NCBI RefSeq assembly: GCF_002776525.5 | Contig: NC_045443.1 | Coordinates: 62,251,019-62,315,018, forward strand | From: Piliocolobus tephrosceles | Lineage: Eukaryota; Chordata; Mammalia; Primates; Cercopithecidae | Direction of reading: 5' to 3' | DNA: 64,000 nucleotides | Shown here: positions 23,396 to 35,010 of the stretch, piece by piece | Position numbering within the stretch: position 1 is the first letter of the stretch | Layout: each line of letters begins with the position of its first letter | Program-made: the position numbers and the translations under genes | The notes under the pieces: generated by a model | Seen by the model: only the letters and a program-made list of their open reading frames with translations | The model's database searches: none | What the model was told of the DNA's origin: nothing

Positions 23396-23699
23396 GTATT
23401 ATTCAGAAGTTTAGACAAAATTTGTTGTATTCCTGGTAAACTAGAGAGAGAAATAGTTAAGACATTTCTATAAATGATATAGTACTGCATTTCTTATCTG
23501 TTTAACATTTGGTTTTTATCCCATTAAATACACATTATAGAAATTAATACAGAAATTTGAATCAAAGTATGATGAATCCTTAATGTATGATATACTTGAC
23601 ATATTGTATGTCTACCCTGTGGAAAGAAGTGCCTAACTTTAGTTAGTCTGCACACCTAACAGTGTTAGGGTATCAAGAGTGAATAATATTTTCACTCTC

Positions 23700-23735
23700 T
23701 CTATATATATGTATACACACACACACACACACACA
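23700..23735 (+). repeat. (TA)n(CA)n microsatellite
   Basis: A short TATATATA stretch is followed by about ten CA units. Confidence 0.92.
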
Positions 23736-24004
23736 TACATGCATATTCCATATCCTTTGTTATATTATGATGCTTTAACCGTGGAGTTCGTTGGTCAAAT
23801 AGTATGCTTAGGGAAATCCTTGTACTTTGAGCAATAGTTTTCACCAGAAGATTGTAGGTTATATGTGAGAGTAACTTTTAGGAGGCTTTTATTGGTTCTT
23901 TAAATTACATATAACATATAATAGATTAGTCTTTTAAATTGTTCTTAATCATATAGTCTTTGAAACTTTTTCATCAATATCCTATTTTTTATTAATTGCT
24001 ATAA

Positions 24005-24088
24005 GTCTCTTCTTCCTCATCTATAAAACTAGGGGGTTGGATTAGATGATCCCTAAGCTCTTTCCAACTCCAAGGTTTAAGATTCTAA
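24005..24088 (+). mobile_element. MIR-type SINE 3' fragment (MIR3-like)
   Basis: CATCTATAAAACTAGGGGGT followed by TTGGATTAGATGATCCCTAAG is typical of the tail of MIR-type SINEs. Confidence 0.55.
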
Positions 24089-24449
24089 CTTTGAACTGCC
24101 ATACCAAAACAACTCAAGGATCAACCTGCAGTCAGAGTAGTCACTTGTTCCACAGGCGATTAGATCATTATAGCCCACCAAACGAAAATAGAGAAGCAGA
24201 GTAGATTGACTGTCCTAGGCTCATATGATCATTATTAATTTTTTTTTTTCAGTTACAAAAGACATGACTTCTGCAGAAAGTTTGAATAGAGATGAAGGAA
24301 ACAGTGAATGGTTATTGTATGCCTCCCTTCCTAGCCTCATGCTGCCCCCATATAAATAAGTTCAAGTATTAGATCCTTTCTGACCTTCTTTAATATTTTT
24401 CATGTAAATACATCTGTGTGTGTGTGTATATGTGTGTATGTACAGATTT

Positions 24450-24960
24450 TCATTCAAAAACAGAGTGTCTACTATGTGCCCGGTACTATTTTAAGCAGCA
24501 GGGATATGTGACGAACAATATGTTGCATATGTGGAAGATGAAATCTCTGTTACAGAGCTTACACTTATAGGAGGGGAATGGACAAGTAAATAAGAATTTC
24601 AGATAATGGTAGTTGCTAACACAAGGTATTGCTGGTAACTTTTTGGGGCTGAGGTGAAGAGATATGCAATATTACATAAAGGTAGGCAGACCTCTTTTGG
24701 TTGAACTGAGGATGTTTGAACTGAGATATGAATGACTTGAAGGAACTAGCCTTTGATCAGGAGAAGAGCATTCTGGCAGAAGTACCAGCAAGTGCAGAAT
24801 TCCTGAGGCAAGAACAGGCTTGTGTGTTGAAGGACCAAAAAGAATGGCCAGTGTTGCTGGGACATAATGAATGAAGGGGAAAATGGCATGCCGTGAAGTT
24901 AGAGGTAGGTATGGGCCAGATCGTAAAGACCTAAACACCTTGAGGGACGTTGAAAGGAGT
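24450..24960. repeat. old interspersed repeat, family not assigned
   Basis: The text (GTGTCTACTATGTGCCCGGT, AGAGCATTCTGGCAGAAGTA, AATGGCCAGTGTTGCTGGGA) resembles a common ancient mammalian repeat, seen again in part at 26920-27230. I cannot name it with confidence. Confidence 0.5.
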
Positions 24961-25084
24961 CAGAATTTTAAGTGACATTATAGCATACATATTCTGCAAC
25001 TTGTTTTTTCACTTAACATTGTATTATGGGTAACTTTTCCATATACTAATTTTAGGTACAGAGGTATAACTTTAAAATCTCATT

Positions 25085-26380
25085 TTCCACTAGTCCCTTT
25101 CTCATCCTATAAAAATGCTAAAATCTCTATCATTCTAAAAATGTTGCTCTTCAATGCTCTTTTCTTCTCTAGTTGTTACTCTCTTCTCAAACTTTCTACC
25201 TCTGTTTTCTTCCCTGCCATTCACTCAACCCTGTCTAGTTTAGCTTTCTTTACCAGCCATTCCTCTGCTACCTCTCATCTTCGAGTAACCAGTTACTCAG
25301 TTTCCAAATCCTCATTTCTTTGGTATATTTAGTGCATTGACAACTCCCTTCGTGAAACTTTCTCCTTTCTAAGCTTCTGTATCACTACTCTCTGTTTTCA
25401 TACTCCTGTCTGCCTGTTCTAAATATTGGTGGTCTCCACAGCTTGATCTTTGGCTGTCTCCTATTTTACACATTTCTCTAGGAAGTTTCATTCACTCTCC
25501 TGGCCATTATCTTCCAGTTTTGTATTTTTACCTTGGATTTCTCCTGAGATCTAGGTATACCTATTTGTTTACTAGACATGTTTTGGGTATACTAGAAGTA
25601 TGTACCAATACCATCTGACATTTTCCTTATATTTATCTTGTTTTTGCTCCTCTTCCGTGTTTTAGTTAATGGTGCTTCCATCCACCCAGACAGAGCTCAA
25701 GAGAGAAACCTTGGATTTACCTAGATTCTTTCCTTTCCCTCACCTTCCTCCAAACCCCCAACCTAATTGGTTACCAAGTTCTGTAGTTCTGTTTCCTATG
25801 TATCTTTTGAGTCAGTCTTTTTCTGTTCCTCGTCGCTATTCTAGGTTAGTATCTTGGCTGAACTCTTTCAGTAACCTAAAATGGTGTCCCTGCTTCTAGG
25901 CTGTACCTCTTCCATTCCGTTTGTCAGTACAGAGCAGTAGTTCTAAAGCACAAATGTGATCATCACCTCTTGTTTAAAATTACACAATGGCTTTCTCTTA
26001 GTTATTGGCCAAAATCTAAACTCCTTGGCTAAACTGTTCAAGATCTGACTATACTTGCCCTTTCTACCAGTCCCCCTTATCACACTTACTTTCTAGAAAA
26101 TGGAACTACTTGCTGTTCTCTGAGTAAGTCATGAAATTTGTGCTTTTCTACCTTTGCACAGGTTATCCCCTTTTTTGGGAATGTTGTTTCTTTATTGTGT
26201 AACTGTGATTCATTCTTAAATATGTCATCTCCAGACATCTCTGACTCTCTGTCTTTTTACCCTAGAGTTTGGCCCATCATTTTGTGCTCAAATAAGACAT
26301 TAATGCATCCTTCATAGTATTTAGGACAAAGTATTATATTTGTGTGTTCATCATGCCAAATAGATTACAGCTCCTCTCTT
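25085..26380 (+). mobile_element. L2 LINE block, diverged
   Basis: CT-rich L2 ORF2-like text: CAAGATCTGACTATACTTGC, CTACCTTTGCACAGGTTATC and GAATGTTGTTTCTTTATTGT. Stops in all frames, with only fragments open (25141-25332, 25669-25899). Confidence 0.65.
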
Positions 26381-26401
26381 TAGAGTAATCTTTCTATAGG
26401 A

Positions 26402-26605
26402 GTAGAATACAGTGTTAAAGAGTACAGACTTTTTACTCAGTTCTGATTTTGGCTCTACTTTTTAAAGTAGACTATACTAGAGATATAATTGCCTCATACT
26501 AAAAATGAGATTGATAATACTGTCTCAGGATGGCTTGTATTAAGTGAGATAATGCATCTAAACTAGTGTTGTCTGGCACATGGAAATCTCTTAGTAGATG
26601 GAAGT
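26402..26605 (+). mobile_element. MIR SINE
   Basis: CAGTGTTAAAGAGTACAGAC, CTGATTTTGGCTCTACTTTT and GTTGTCTGGCACATGGAA are MIR-like. Confidence 0.7.
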
Positions 26606-26919
26606 CACATTAGTATCTTCAGCACAGATTCATTATTTAGCAAATATCTGTTGAATAAATGATCACATACCAGGTACTCATTATATATGCACTGTTAACT
26701 CATAATATCTAACTCAGTAATTGGTTATCTACTTAGTGTCTGGTAAGGATATATAAAAGAAATCTTATTTCTGTAGAAGCTTCCATACCACTAATGACAG
26801 TAATAGGAAACGACTAAGAAACATACGGGATATTATGTGGTGACATACTTGTATAAAAGGGGAGAATACACTGTAAATTCTCAAATGATCGATCTTACAT
26901 GATCAGAAACTCTAAATTC

Positions 26920-27230
26920 AACATTTGGATTTTATTCTGTAGGTTGAGTAATGGAATTCATAGGGGTTATAAAGCAGAGGACAAGCATGATCGAATTGGT
27001 CTTTTAAGAAGGATAAACAGGTGATGGTGTAGATAGTGATAGGGTTGGAGGGAAATAGAGTGGAGGGTTGGAGGGAGTAGGGTGATGAAACCTGAAGGAG
27101 GTTGATAAGTGGGAATGGAGTTGGGCCTCTGAACGACATAATTCATTTGAAGAAAGACATACGGTTTTGAATATAGAGAATAAAGTAGAGATAGGAGTCA
27201 AAGATTATTCTGGCCATGAACCTGGATGAC
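26920..27230. repeat. old interspersed repeat, family not assigned
   Basis: Purine-rich text (AGCAGAGGACAAGCATGATC, GGTGATGAAACCTGAAGGAG) resembling the type at 24450-24960. The minus-strand frames at 26918-27201 are by-products of it. Confidence 0.4.
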
Positions 27231-27650
27231 TGTGAGAATGGTAATGTCATTGGAGGAATTAGAGATGTTGAAGAGGGCTCTTGTTTGGGGAAAAGTGGTC
27301 TAGGGAAAATGAGTTTACTTAGGACTTATTATTTGAGTTGTTCAAGTGAAAAATTCTTGTAGGCTCTTGTAGATACAGAATTGGAGTGAAGATGAGAGAC
27401 TGGTGCTGAATGTGAGTACTAGTACTGTTTACTAAAGGAATACTTTTAAAATGTTTGTTCTTTTAATGTGTTTTTTTTTCTTTAAAACCAAGACCAGTTG
27501 TTACAAAGAGGTAAGATGTTTTATGTCATTGTCATTTAAAAAATATTTTTACTTTTTAAAGTAGACTAGCCAAAAGGTCCCAACCAAACTTGGTATCTAA
27601 AATGAATATGGGGAATAAGCATTTTGAAAAATAGTTGTTGCTCTCGTTCC

Positions 27651-27953
27651 TTTTTTTTTTTCCCAACATGAGATAGGATCTTGCTGTGTCACCCAGGTTG
27701 GATTGCAGTGGTGTGATCATGGGTCACTGCAGCCTCAACCTGCCAGGACTCAAGCAATCCTCACAGCTCAGCCTCCCGAGTAGCTGGGACTATAGATCTG
27801 CACCACCACACTTGGCTAATTTTTTGTATTTTTTGTTGAGATAGGGTCTCACTTTGTTGTCCCGGCTGGTCTTGAACTCCTGGGCTCAAGCGATCCTCTC
27901 ACCTTCGCCTCCTAAAGTGCTGGGATTACAGGTGTCAGCCATAGCGGCTGGCC
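27651..27953 (-). mobile_element. old Alu (AluJ-like), minus strand
   Basis: T-tail, GATAGGATCTTGCTGTGTCA, ending CCATAGCGGCTGGCC. Diverged. Confidence 0.92.
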
Positions 27954-28021
27954 TATTCTCCCATTCTTGAAGAATGAAAGCTCCGTGTTATGTTTGAAGT
28001 TCTACGAGTTGACTACTTTGT

Positions 28022-28038
28022 AAAAAAAAAAAAAAAAA
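28022..28038 (+). repeat. A17 homopolymer
   Basis: An isolated run of 17 A not attached to a recognised retroelement. Confidence 0.85.
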
Positions 28039-28244
28039 TCCTAGATCTATGAGAATATTCCCATGAATGCCAGGGATTTGCATACACCAGTTTGATGATT
28101 TCAGAAATTAAAGTCTACTCTATGAAAATGTTTTTCATTTGAAAATTATCCCTAGAATGATTTAAAATTAAAAATAATCAAAGGAAAAACTTGTGAATCT
28201 CTACAGATATATCCATGGAAACTAGTTTGAGGATACATTGGTAT

Positions 28245-28420
28245 AGCTATCAGAGAACCTGGGCATCAGTATTGGCCCTTCCACTTGCTAGATTTTTTTT
28301 TTACTAAGGCAAGTTGCTTAGCTGTTGTAAACTTCAATATCCTCATCTGGAAAATAGGTTAAATGAGAATTAATGAAGTAATGTGTGTAAAGTAAAACTC
28401 ATACATGGCACATAGTAATG
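28245..28420 (+). mobile_element. MIR SINE (left of a head-to-head pair)
   Basis: AGAACCTGGGCATCAGTATT, CAATATCCTCATCTGGAAAA and TACATGGCACATAGTAATGA match the MIR order on the + strand. Confidence 0.7.
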
Positions 28421-28600
28421 ATAATAACTAACCTTTATGTAGCATTAACTGTGTGTCAGGCACTGAGCTAAACAATTATTATTTAATCCTTATAAGGTAG
28501 GTACTTATCCCATTTTATAAGTAAATGGAGAAATAACTGAGAAGTAACTCACCTAGGGTCTTGTAGCTAGTAAGTGAAGCAGCAGTAGTTGAACTCAGCG
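28421..28600 (-). mobile_element. MIR SINE (right of the pair, minus)
   Basis: ACTGTGTGTCAGGCACTGAG, CCTTATAAGGTAGGTACTTA and GTCTTGTAGCTAGTAAGTGA are reverse MIR text directly abutting the previous element. Confidence 0.78.
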
Positions 28601-29437
28601 GCTCTTAACTGTTCTTCTAGATTGCCTTTTAATATGTATAAATAAGGACTTGATATATGTTCTCTACTATTATTGTTATTAGAAAACTGTGAAGAGTATA
28701 GATTCATAAAATCCTAGAAGTGCGTGCCAGGAATAATCTATGAAACCTAACAACTTTAGGAAAAGTGGTATTCATTCAACAATTATGAATCACATGGAAC
28801 TTTTTATCCTTAAGGTTTTAGATTAATTAAAGGGGAGGGGGCATCTGCTGTAATACATACTATAATATGTAATACATAGAGCAATAATACAATATGAAAA
28901 CTGTTTCTAATTTTTAAAATATTTGCACAGTCTCAAAACTGGTAGGGAAAGTGATCTTTTGATTTGTATTACCACTTACAACTTGTTCTTTCCATTGTTC
29001 ATTTTTAGGATATAAAGACCTTTTCGTACATTTGTTCCCCCTTTTTTGCTCCTTTTAAATAAACTTTGTATTTTCCTTTTATACTCATATTCGTTTTAAT
29101 GGAAAGGATATGTTTGATAATTTCAGGGACACTTTAAAAAATTGTTTTCATGATTCCTAAGAGTTGGGAAGTTCTTAAAGCTTGCTTCTCCTTGCTCATT
29201 GGTTATTCAGTATTAACTTTGCCTATCTGAAAAATATGTTATATAAATAAAAGGAAATTTTTATCCTCAGTGCAAAGATAATTATATAGTTTGAAAGTTG
29301 TTTAAAAGAGAAAGACACCTTAAACTGTTGGAACTCTCCTCCAAAATATACTTGTTAGTAAGTAAGTACTGCTAACTTCTTTGTGAAAATTTTCTTACTA
29401 ATGATATAATCTAAATTAGAATAAAGATATATTCTAA
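28601..29437 (+). other. intron, no feature recognised
   Basis: AT-rich, apparently unique. Confidence 0.4.
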
Positions 29438-29605
29438 GGGTGGGGAGAATATCAGGACAAATAGCTAATGCATGCTGGGCTTAATACGTAGGTGATGGGT
29501 TGATAGGTGCGGCAAACCGCCATGGCATATGTTTACCTGTGTAACAAACCTGCACATCCTGCACATGTGTCCCAGAACTTAAAGTAATGTTTTTTTAAAA
29601 ATATA
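29438..29605 (+). mobile_element. L1P 3' end, short 5'-truncated copy
   Basis: Primate L1 3' UTR text: GAATATCAGGACAAATAGCT, GGTGATGGGTTGATAGGTGC and CAAACCTGCACATCCTGCAC, then an A-rich tail. About 165 bp, flanked by similar AGATATATTCT and AAATATATTTT stretches that may be the target duplication. Confidence 0.9.
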
Positions 29606-29759
29606 TTTTAATCTTGTATTGATTATAAACTAAAAATTGCTGCCATTTAATTTGGGAACATAGCTTAATACTAATTGTGGAAATTGTTATGACAGTTATA
29701 TGCTTATAACTTTGGGTTTTGATTTTCATATTTAGAACTTATTTTTAACATAGATTTTA

Positions 29760-30060
29760 TTTATTTTTTATTTTTTTGGAGACAGGATTTCGCTCTGTCG
29801 CCCAGGCTGGAGTGCAGTGGTGCAGTATCTGCTCACTGCAGCCTCCACCACCCAGGTTCAAGTGATTTTCCTGCTTCCACCTCCCAAGTGTCTGGGATTA
29901 CAGGCACATGGGACCACGCCCAGCTAATTTTTGTATTTTTTAGTAGAGATGAGGTTTCACCATGTTGGCCAGGCTGGTCTTAAACTGCTGACCTCAGGTC
30001 ATCCACCCGCCTTGGCCTTTCAAAGTGCTGGGATTACAGGTGTGCGCCACAGTGCCCGGC
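29760..30060 (-). mobile_element. Alu SINE, minus strand, with perfect target duplication
   Basis: TTTAACATAGATTTTA at 29744-29759 is repeated exactly at 30061-30076. Full-length Alu ending CCACAGTGCCCGGC. Confidence 0.96.
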
Positions 30061-30076
30061 TTTAACATAGATTTTA

Positions 30077-31755
30077 AAGTGAACCAGTAGCAGTATATTT
30101 GAGTAGTAACCTTTGGATTTCACTGTTTTAATAATCTATGGTTTAAACTGCATCAGTTTATATATTATATCATATATATAGTTAATAATATTCTTTATTA
30201 ACAATACTACCAAAATTTTTTTAAACAAGAGTTGATCAGGAAGAAAAAGTTAGGTTGTAATAATTTATTTTGCACGTTTAATGTCATTATTTAAAAAATA
30301 TATTTCTAAGGAAATTAGCTCTTCAAAAAGGTTATCAAAATTATTGTAACAGGTAATCTCTAAAAATAGAATAATGCATCTATCATATGGAAGCCATCAT
30401 GAATTACTTTTCATATGTCTTCATTTTCTTTTATTTCGAGGTATAGTTTAAAATTATACCACTTAATTTTTCCTGGGTGGCAGATTTATTGCTTTGTGCT
30501 TTTGTACACCTGTTTACTTAAAATGCTTTTGCAAGATGACTTCTGAATTCATCTTTACAGCTATGTTACTATCAAATGACAAGCTAAAGTTTAAAAACAA
30601 GGCTTGGTTATAAAACTATGCAAGAGTTTAGTTCAGCTCTGAACTAATTGGGTAGTAAGTATGCACCAGCAATTGCTGTCCTGCCCTGAATGTGACATGA
30701 ATAGAAAAAACCCTTTAGTAGCAAATGGGTATTTTAGCACATAGCAGAAAATTAATTTTGTTTTTCAGTTAGCTCATATATATCTGAGTATGTACACACA
30801 CGCACACAATTTGCTCACTATGGTTAATTCTTGAAAGCATGCAATACTTACAAAGGATGCTTTTGCTCTGTAGGAGTTCACCAAGGTAAAATTTTCAAAG
30901 CATATGAAGAGGATTGTTGAAATTAATTAGCAGGTTAGGGGAATCTTGGAATATCTACTTCTTCTAGCCTCTGAGCTATGACTTGGAACCTTGGTCAGCC
31001 TCATTAATGACTTCCTTGGTTTATAAGTGTATCTCCCATGGGATCACAAATGCTTTCTTGTTTGATTTAGTTCATTTGAAGAAACATTAAGTTTCTCCTA
31101 CTCATTTATTCATTCAATCACCCATTCACTCAGATTATTTATTGAGCACCTATACTATGTACCAGGTAATACCAGAAGATAAGTATATATCATACTTTTT
31201 AGAACTATAGGAGTGACACTCTCCCCACGCTTTGGCTGGCATTCTCTCCTTTCTCGTAAATATTTCTGCACTAGCTAGCCTTCAGAATTGGGATTTTGTT
31301 ACCATGCAACAATGTATCAGATTTTTATATATTGTGACTTGAGAAACATACTTTAAAAATTAGTTTCTGTAAATTGGAGTATACCATCTGGTAAAGCTTA
31401 CCACAGTGGATATATACACAAAATAAATAGTTGGATAATTGAAGTAATGTGTTTTGATCACTCCTTTTACCTTTTCTGTATTACCATTTTCTCAATTGGG
31501 AATTCTACCTTTAAAACCACACAATTTTAATAAATGTAGGTTTTATTATTTCTTGCAGGTTTTTAGGAGTAATTTTTAAAAAAAGGAAGAGACATGAAGA
31601 ATGAATTTGCCAAAAATGAAAATGTTATAAAATCTGAACATTTATGATTATGGTTCAAGATGTTCTAGAAATATTCTTATCCTTTTGACAGAAGTGTTAT
31701 TTTGGTTTTTTTAAAGTTTCGTCTCTAAATGTCCCTTCTTTCAGATTTTAAAGCC
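30077..31755 (+). other. intron, no gene; faint repeat fragments
   Basis: AT-rich unique sequence. A short MIR/L2-like piece lies at about 31110-31175 (TTTATTGAGCACCTATACTA). Confidence 0.4.
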
Positions 31756-31972
31756 TTAGGTGATAAGAGCAAACATTTATTGAGAATTTTCAATGTGTGT
31801 GAGCATTTTATTTTAATTTTCATGCGGGTAACTACTCATACTATGTCTGTGAGAAAATGGAAAGATAGAGGGAATAAGATTACAAGTGATTTGTCCAAGG
31901 TCCCACAGCTACTGCGTGTTGGAGCCAGCATTTGAACCGAAGATCTAACTTTAGAGTTCACAGTGTTAACTA
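31756..31972 (-). mobile_element. MIR SINE, minus orientation
   Basis: CAAACATTTATTGAGAATTT, GATTTGTCCAAGGTCCCACA and GAGCCAGCATTTGAACC are reverse MIR text. The + frame at 31729-31935 is a by-product. Confidence 0.75.
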
Positions 31973-32024
31973 CCAGGCAGCAGTAGAATTTTTTTATACT
32001 TTATCTTATTGTTAGCTACAAGCT

Positions 32025-32165
32025 TTATTTGGGCAAGAAGATACATATAACCTCTGGGCCTTGTTTTTTGTGTCTGTTAAATGAGGGTATGGTAAAATCA
32101 ACTTTACTTCCAGCCAGTGATTTTTGTAGGGAACTGCTGTGATAATGTCTGTAGAAATGCTTTGG
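32025..32165 (+). mobile_element. MIR fragment
   Basis: AACCTCTGGGCCTTG and a GTCTGTTAAATGAGGGTATG stretch match the MIR 3' half. Confidence 0.6.
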
Positions 32166-32904
32166 AGAAATTTGGAGTGATACATAACTGTAATTTTAAT
32201 ATTATAAGTTAGGACTTAACATGTATAGTAGTTTAACACATGTTCAGCACTATGACATGTCCTGTCAGTAATGTTAATAAGTAATAGAGTTGGCTAAATT
32301 TATAGTCCTTATCAGTATTTTTAAACCTTTCTCTCAAGCCGTTTGAGCAAATAAAAGGGAGTTATCTTTTCACATTACATAATTAGTGCCTTCGTTATCT
32401 CCAGGACTGAAAAATAATGTGTTTTTTTTTTTTTGGCAGCTATATTAAACAGGTGATGACACAACTTGAAACTGGATTGTAGCCTTGCTGATCTCTAAAA
32501 GGTAGATTTGCTGATAGGAAAGTCAGAGATGGGATACATTGCTTTAATCGAAAGTGTAGTACTGAATTTGAGACAGAAAAACATTTTTTAAGAATGAGGA
32601 TGGGTCTTAAAGTAAGATTCTGTTAATATTATGTGAAGAACAGATAATGCATACAGTTGGTACAGAAGGGTGACTTGTCACATGCTGTTCTTCAGCTAGT
32701 TTGTAAGATATCGTGAGTACTGTTATTATCAAAGTGGGAAGATGACGTGTGTCCCCATGAATGCGCAATAGGTGAATATTAATACTACTTAAATTAGAAA
32801 GTATTTAAAGTACATTAGGATCTTCAGTCTCTTAGATAAGTCATATGAAGCACATAATGAAATTTCCATCCCATTTTGCATTTGAAACTGTTATTGGTGA
32901 TGGT

Positions 32905-33032
32905 TTAGACCAGAACCGTCCAGACACAGTAGCCACATTAAAACATAAAAAAGTTGAAATTAATTTGAATAATTGATTTTATTTAATTTTATTTAATCTG
33001 GTATACCTAGAATATTATTTTGACATCATTAA
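32905..33032. mobile_element. ancient DNA-transposon-like MER element, left half
   Basis: CAGAACCGTCCAGACACAGT, AGCCACATTAAAACATAAAA and TTTGAATAATTGATTTTATT follow a common ancient MER consensus (hAT-like, name not assigned). It breaks off at 33032 and continues at 33186, so the intervening segment is an insertion. Confidence 0.6.
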
Positions 33033-33185
33033 TTTTCCATCATTAATGAGGAATCTGAGGATTAGGTTAATCACTTTTTCCAAGTTTATAGGGCAGGGAG
33101 AGGAGTTATGGAGTTATATCGTTGGGTAAAAACCTTAGCAACATGACGTGAAAGCTCATCCACTAACCATTGTACATACTGTTTT
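33033..33185 (+). repeat. direct duplication copy 1 (insert)
   Basis: A 153-bp match to 34640-34792, with about 7 mismatches by hand count (about 95% identity) and no gaps. It interrupts an older MER element, so this copy is the inserted one. Confidence 0.93.
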
Positions 33186-33310
33186 ATAATCAATACAGAA
33201 GTTATTGATGAAATATTTTATGCTCTTTTTTGAATTAAGGCTTTAGAATCCGATATGTATTTTGCACTCATGGTGTATCTCGATTCAGACTAGGCAAGTC
33301 TGGACCGCTC
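33186..33310. mobile_element. ancient MER element, right half
   Basis: AATCAATACAGAAGTTATTG, GAAATATTTTATGCTC and CGATTCAGACTAGGCAAG continue the 32905-33032 element on the far side of the insert. Confidence 0.6.
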
Positions 33311-33349
33311 TGAGTTATGGAGTTACATTATTGGTTTAATGAGACCTGA

Positions 33350-33575
33350 TGACTGTCAATTTTTGAATGCTTGTAATGTGCCGTACGTAGTGTTCTCTAT
33401 AGTATTTTCAGTAGATCTTTGTAATGACTCTACGATGTCAGTTTTGTTACCATTTTAGACATAGACAGTGAAGTATGGAGATATTAATTTGCCTAAGATT
33501 AAACAGGTAGTCTGTAGAGGAGCAGGATTTAAAGCTAAATCTGACCCTAAAACCCCTGTCCTGTTTTCTGTTCCT
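33350..33575 (-). mobile_element. MIR SINE, minus orientation
   Basis: GCTTGTAATGTGCCGTACGT and AGACATAGACAGTGAAGTAT followed by TTTGCCTAAGATTAAACAGG are reverse MIR text. Confidence 0.68.
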
Positions 33576-34559
33576 GTTGCGTTGTTTTAAAGCACTGCCA
33601 CTTAGGGTTTGGGCAGGTAGGTGAGTGAGCTATATAGTTCTGGCACTGCTCAGCCAGTGACTTATGATTTAATCTCTCCTTATTTTTAGGAACAAAGGAT
33701 GTCTTAGCTTAGAGTAGAAGTGATGTCTTCTAAGTCCTTACTCATATTCCTTACTGAGAATGTTCCTTTATACTCATTCCCCATTTCCCATTCATTAAAC
33801 CACTTTCTACAATTCTTTAAACATGTAGAATGGAGAGATGGCTCTTTGAGTCTATTACAGGACCATGGCGGCAGATAAGGGAAAACTCAGCTCGTATTGG
33901 CAAAAGTGAAAACTAATGTCTAGTAAAACTTATGTCTGGATGGAGAAGTTTTCTAAGGGTTTCAGTACTTCATTCTGAGAAAGAATTGAGAAGTTCTTAT
34001 CATGCTCTTTGAATTGTAAATATTTTTTCAGTTATTTTACAGGATGTTATATAGTGGATTAATATTTAGCACCTTGTTCTATTTAATTTGAATAATTTCT
34101 TTGAATTACATTTGGATTCCTAGAGAATGTTTTCTCACAAAGACAAGCTTTTTCATTTCAAAAGGAAAAATAGGCAGTCCCTGATTTTTGAATATGTTGT
34201 CTTCCAGATTGTGTGTAAAACAGTTGTTTGAACTTGGAGCATGTTTTACTACACTGGTTTTAAGTTCCTGGGCTAGCCCACAGAAGCCTATTTAAAACCA
34301 CATCCTATTTTAGCACTAATATACTATTGGTTTAAGTTTAGGGAATCAGAGCGATGGATTGTGTTCTGTGAGAGTTGGAGGAGAAAGAAAGTTTATTTTT
34401 GGCTTTTAATGTTTTCTCTTATACTTTGTTGTTTTCTAACTTATACTGGCCTAAGATTTCTGCTGTTTTAATATGATCTTGGCTCAATAACTTTAAAAGG
34501 TTCAGTAACTTCTAAGTACTCAATAACTTCAACATTTTCTGTATGAAATAGGTTTACTT
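33576..34559 (+). other. intron, no feature recognised
   Basis: Unique AT-rich sequence without recognised repeats. Confidence 0.4.
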
Positions 34560-34700
34560 GTTGAGTGCTTGGCAAGTAAACATTTTATGCTCGTTTGTAT
34601 CTCATTTAGTTTTTAAGAGTTTTATGAGGTAGGGGCTAGTTTTCCATCATTAATGAGGAATCTGAGGATTAGGTTAATCACTTTGTCCAAGTTTATAGGG
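34560..34700 (-). mobile_element. MIR SINE, minus orientation (parent of the duplication)
   Basis: TTGAGTGCTTGGCAAGTAAA, TTTATGAGGTAGGGGCTAG and GAGGAATCTGAGGATTAGGT form a continuous reverse MIR. Its second half lies in the duplicated segment. Confidence 0.68.
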
Positions 34701-34792
34701 CAGGGAGAGGAGTTACGGAGTTACGTTGTTGGGTAAAAAGCTTAGCAACATGACTTGAAAGCTCATCCACTAACCATTGTACATACTGTTTT
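34640..34792 (+). repeat. direct duplication copy 2 (source)
   Basis: Partner of 33033-33185. Here the segment sits in an uninterrupted MIR and its flank, as expected for the original locus. Confidence 0.93.
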
Positions 34793-34867
34793 CCTCTTTC
34801 GCATATCCTCTTCTCCTTTCTCTCTTTACTAAGTCCCAACTTCCCTTATTCCCTCAATTCAGATACT

Positions 34868-35010
34868 GTTTTTTCTTTTTGAAAGAGACGTGTCTTGCTA
34901 TGTTGCCCAGGCTGGCCTCAAGTAATTACTTGGGCCTTGGGCTCAAGTAATCCTCCCACCTCAGCTTCCTGAGCAGCTGGGTCTACAGGCACACACCACC
35001 AAGCCTGGCA
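34868..35010 (-). mobile_element. Alu monomer-like fragment, minus strand
   Basis: From a short T/C tail through GTCTTGCTATGTTGCCCAGG to CACCACCAAGCCTGGCA: about one arm of an old Alu or FLAM. Confidence 0.8.
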
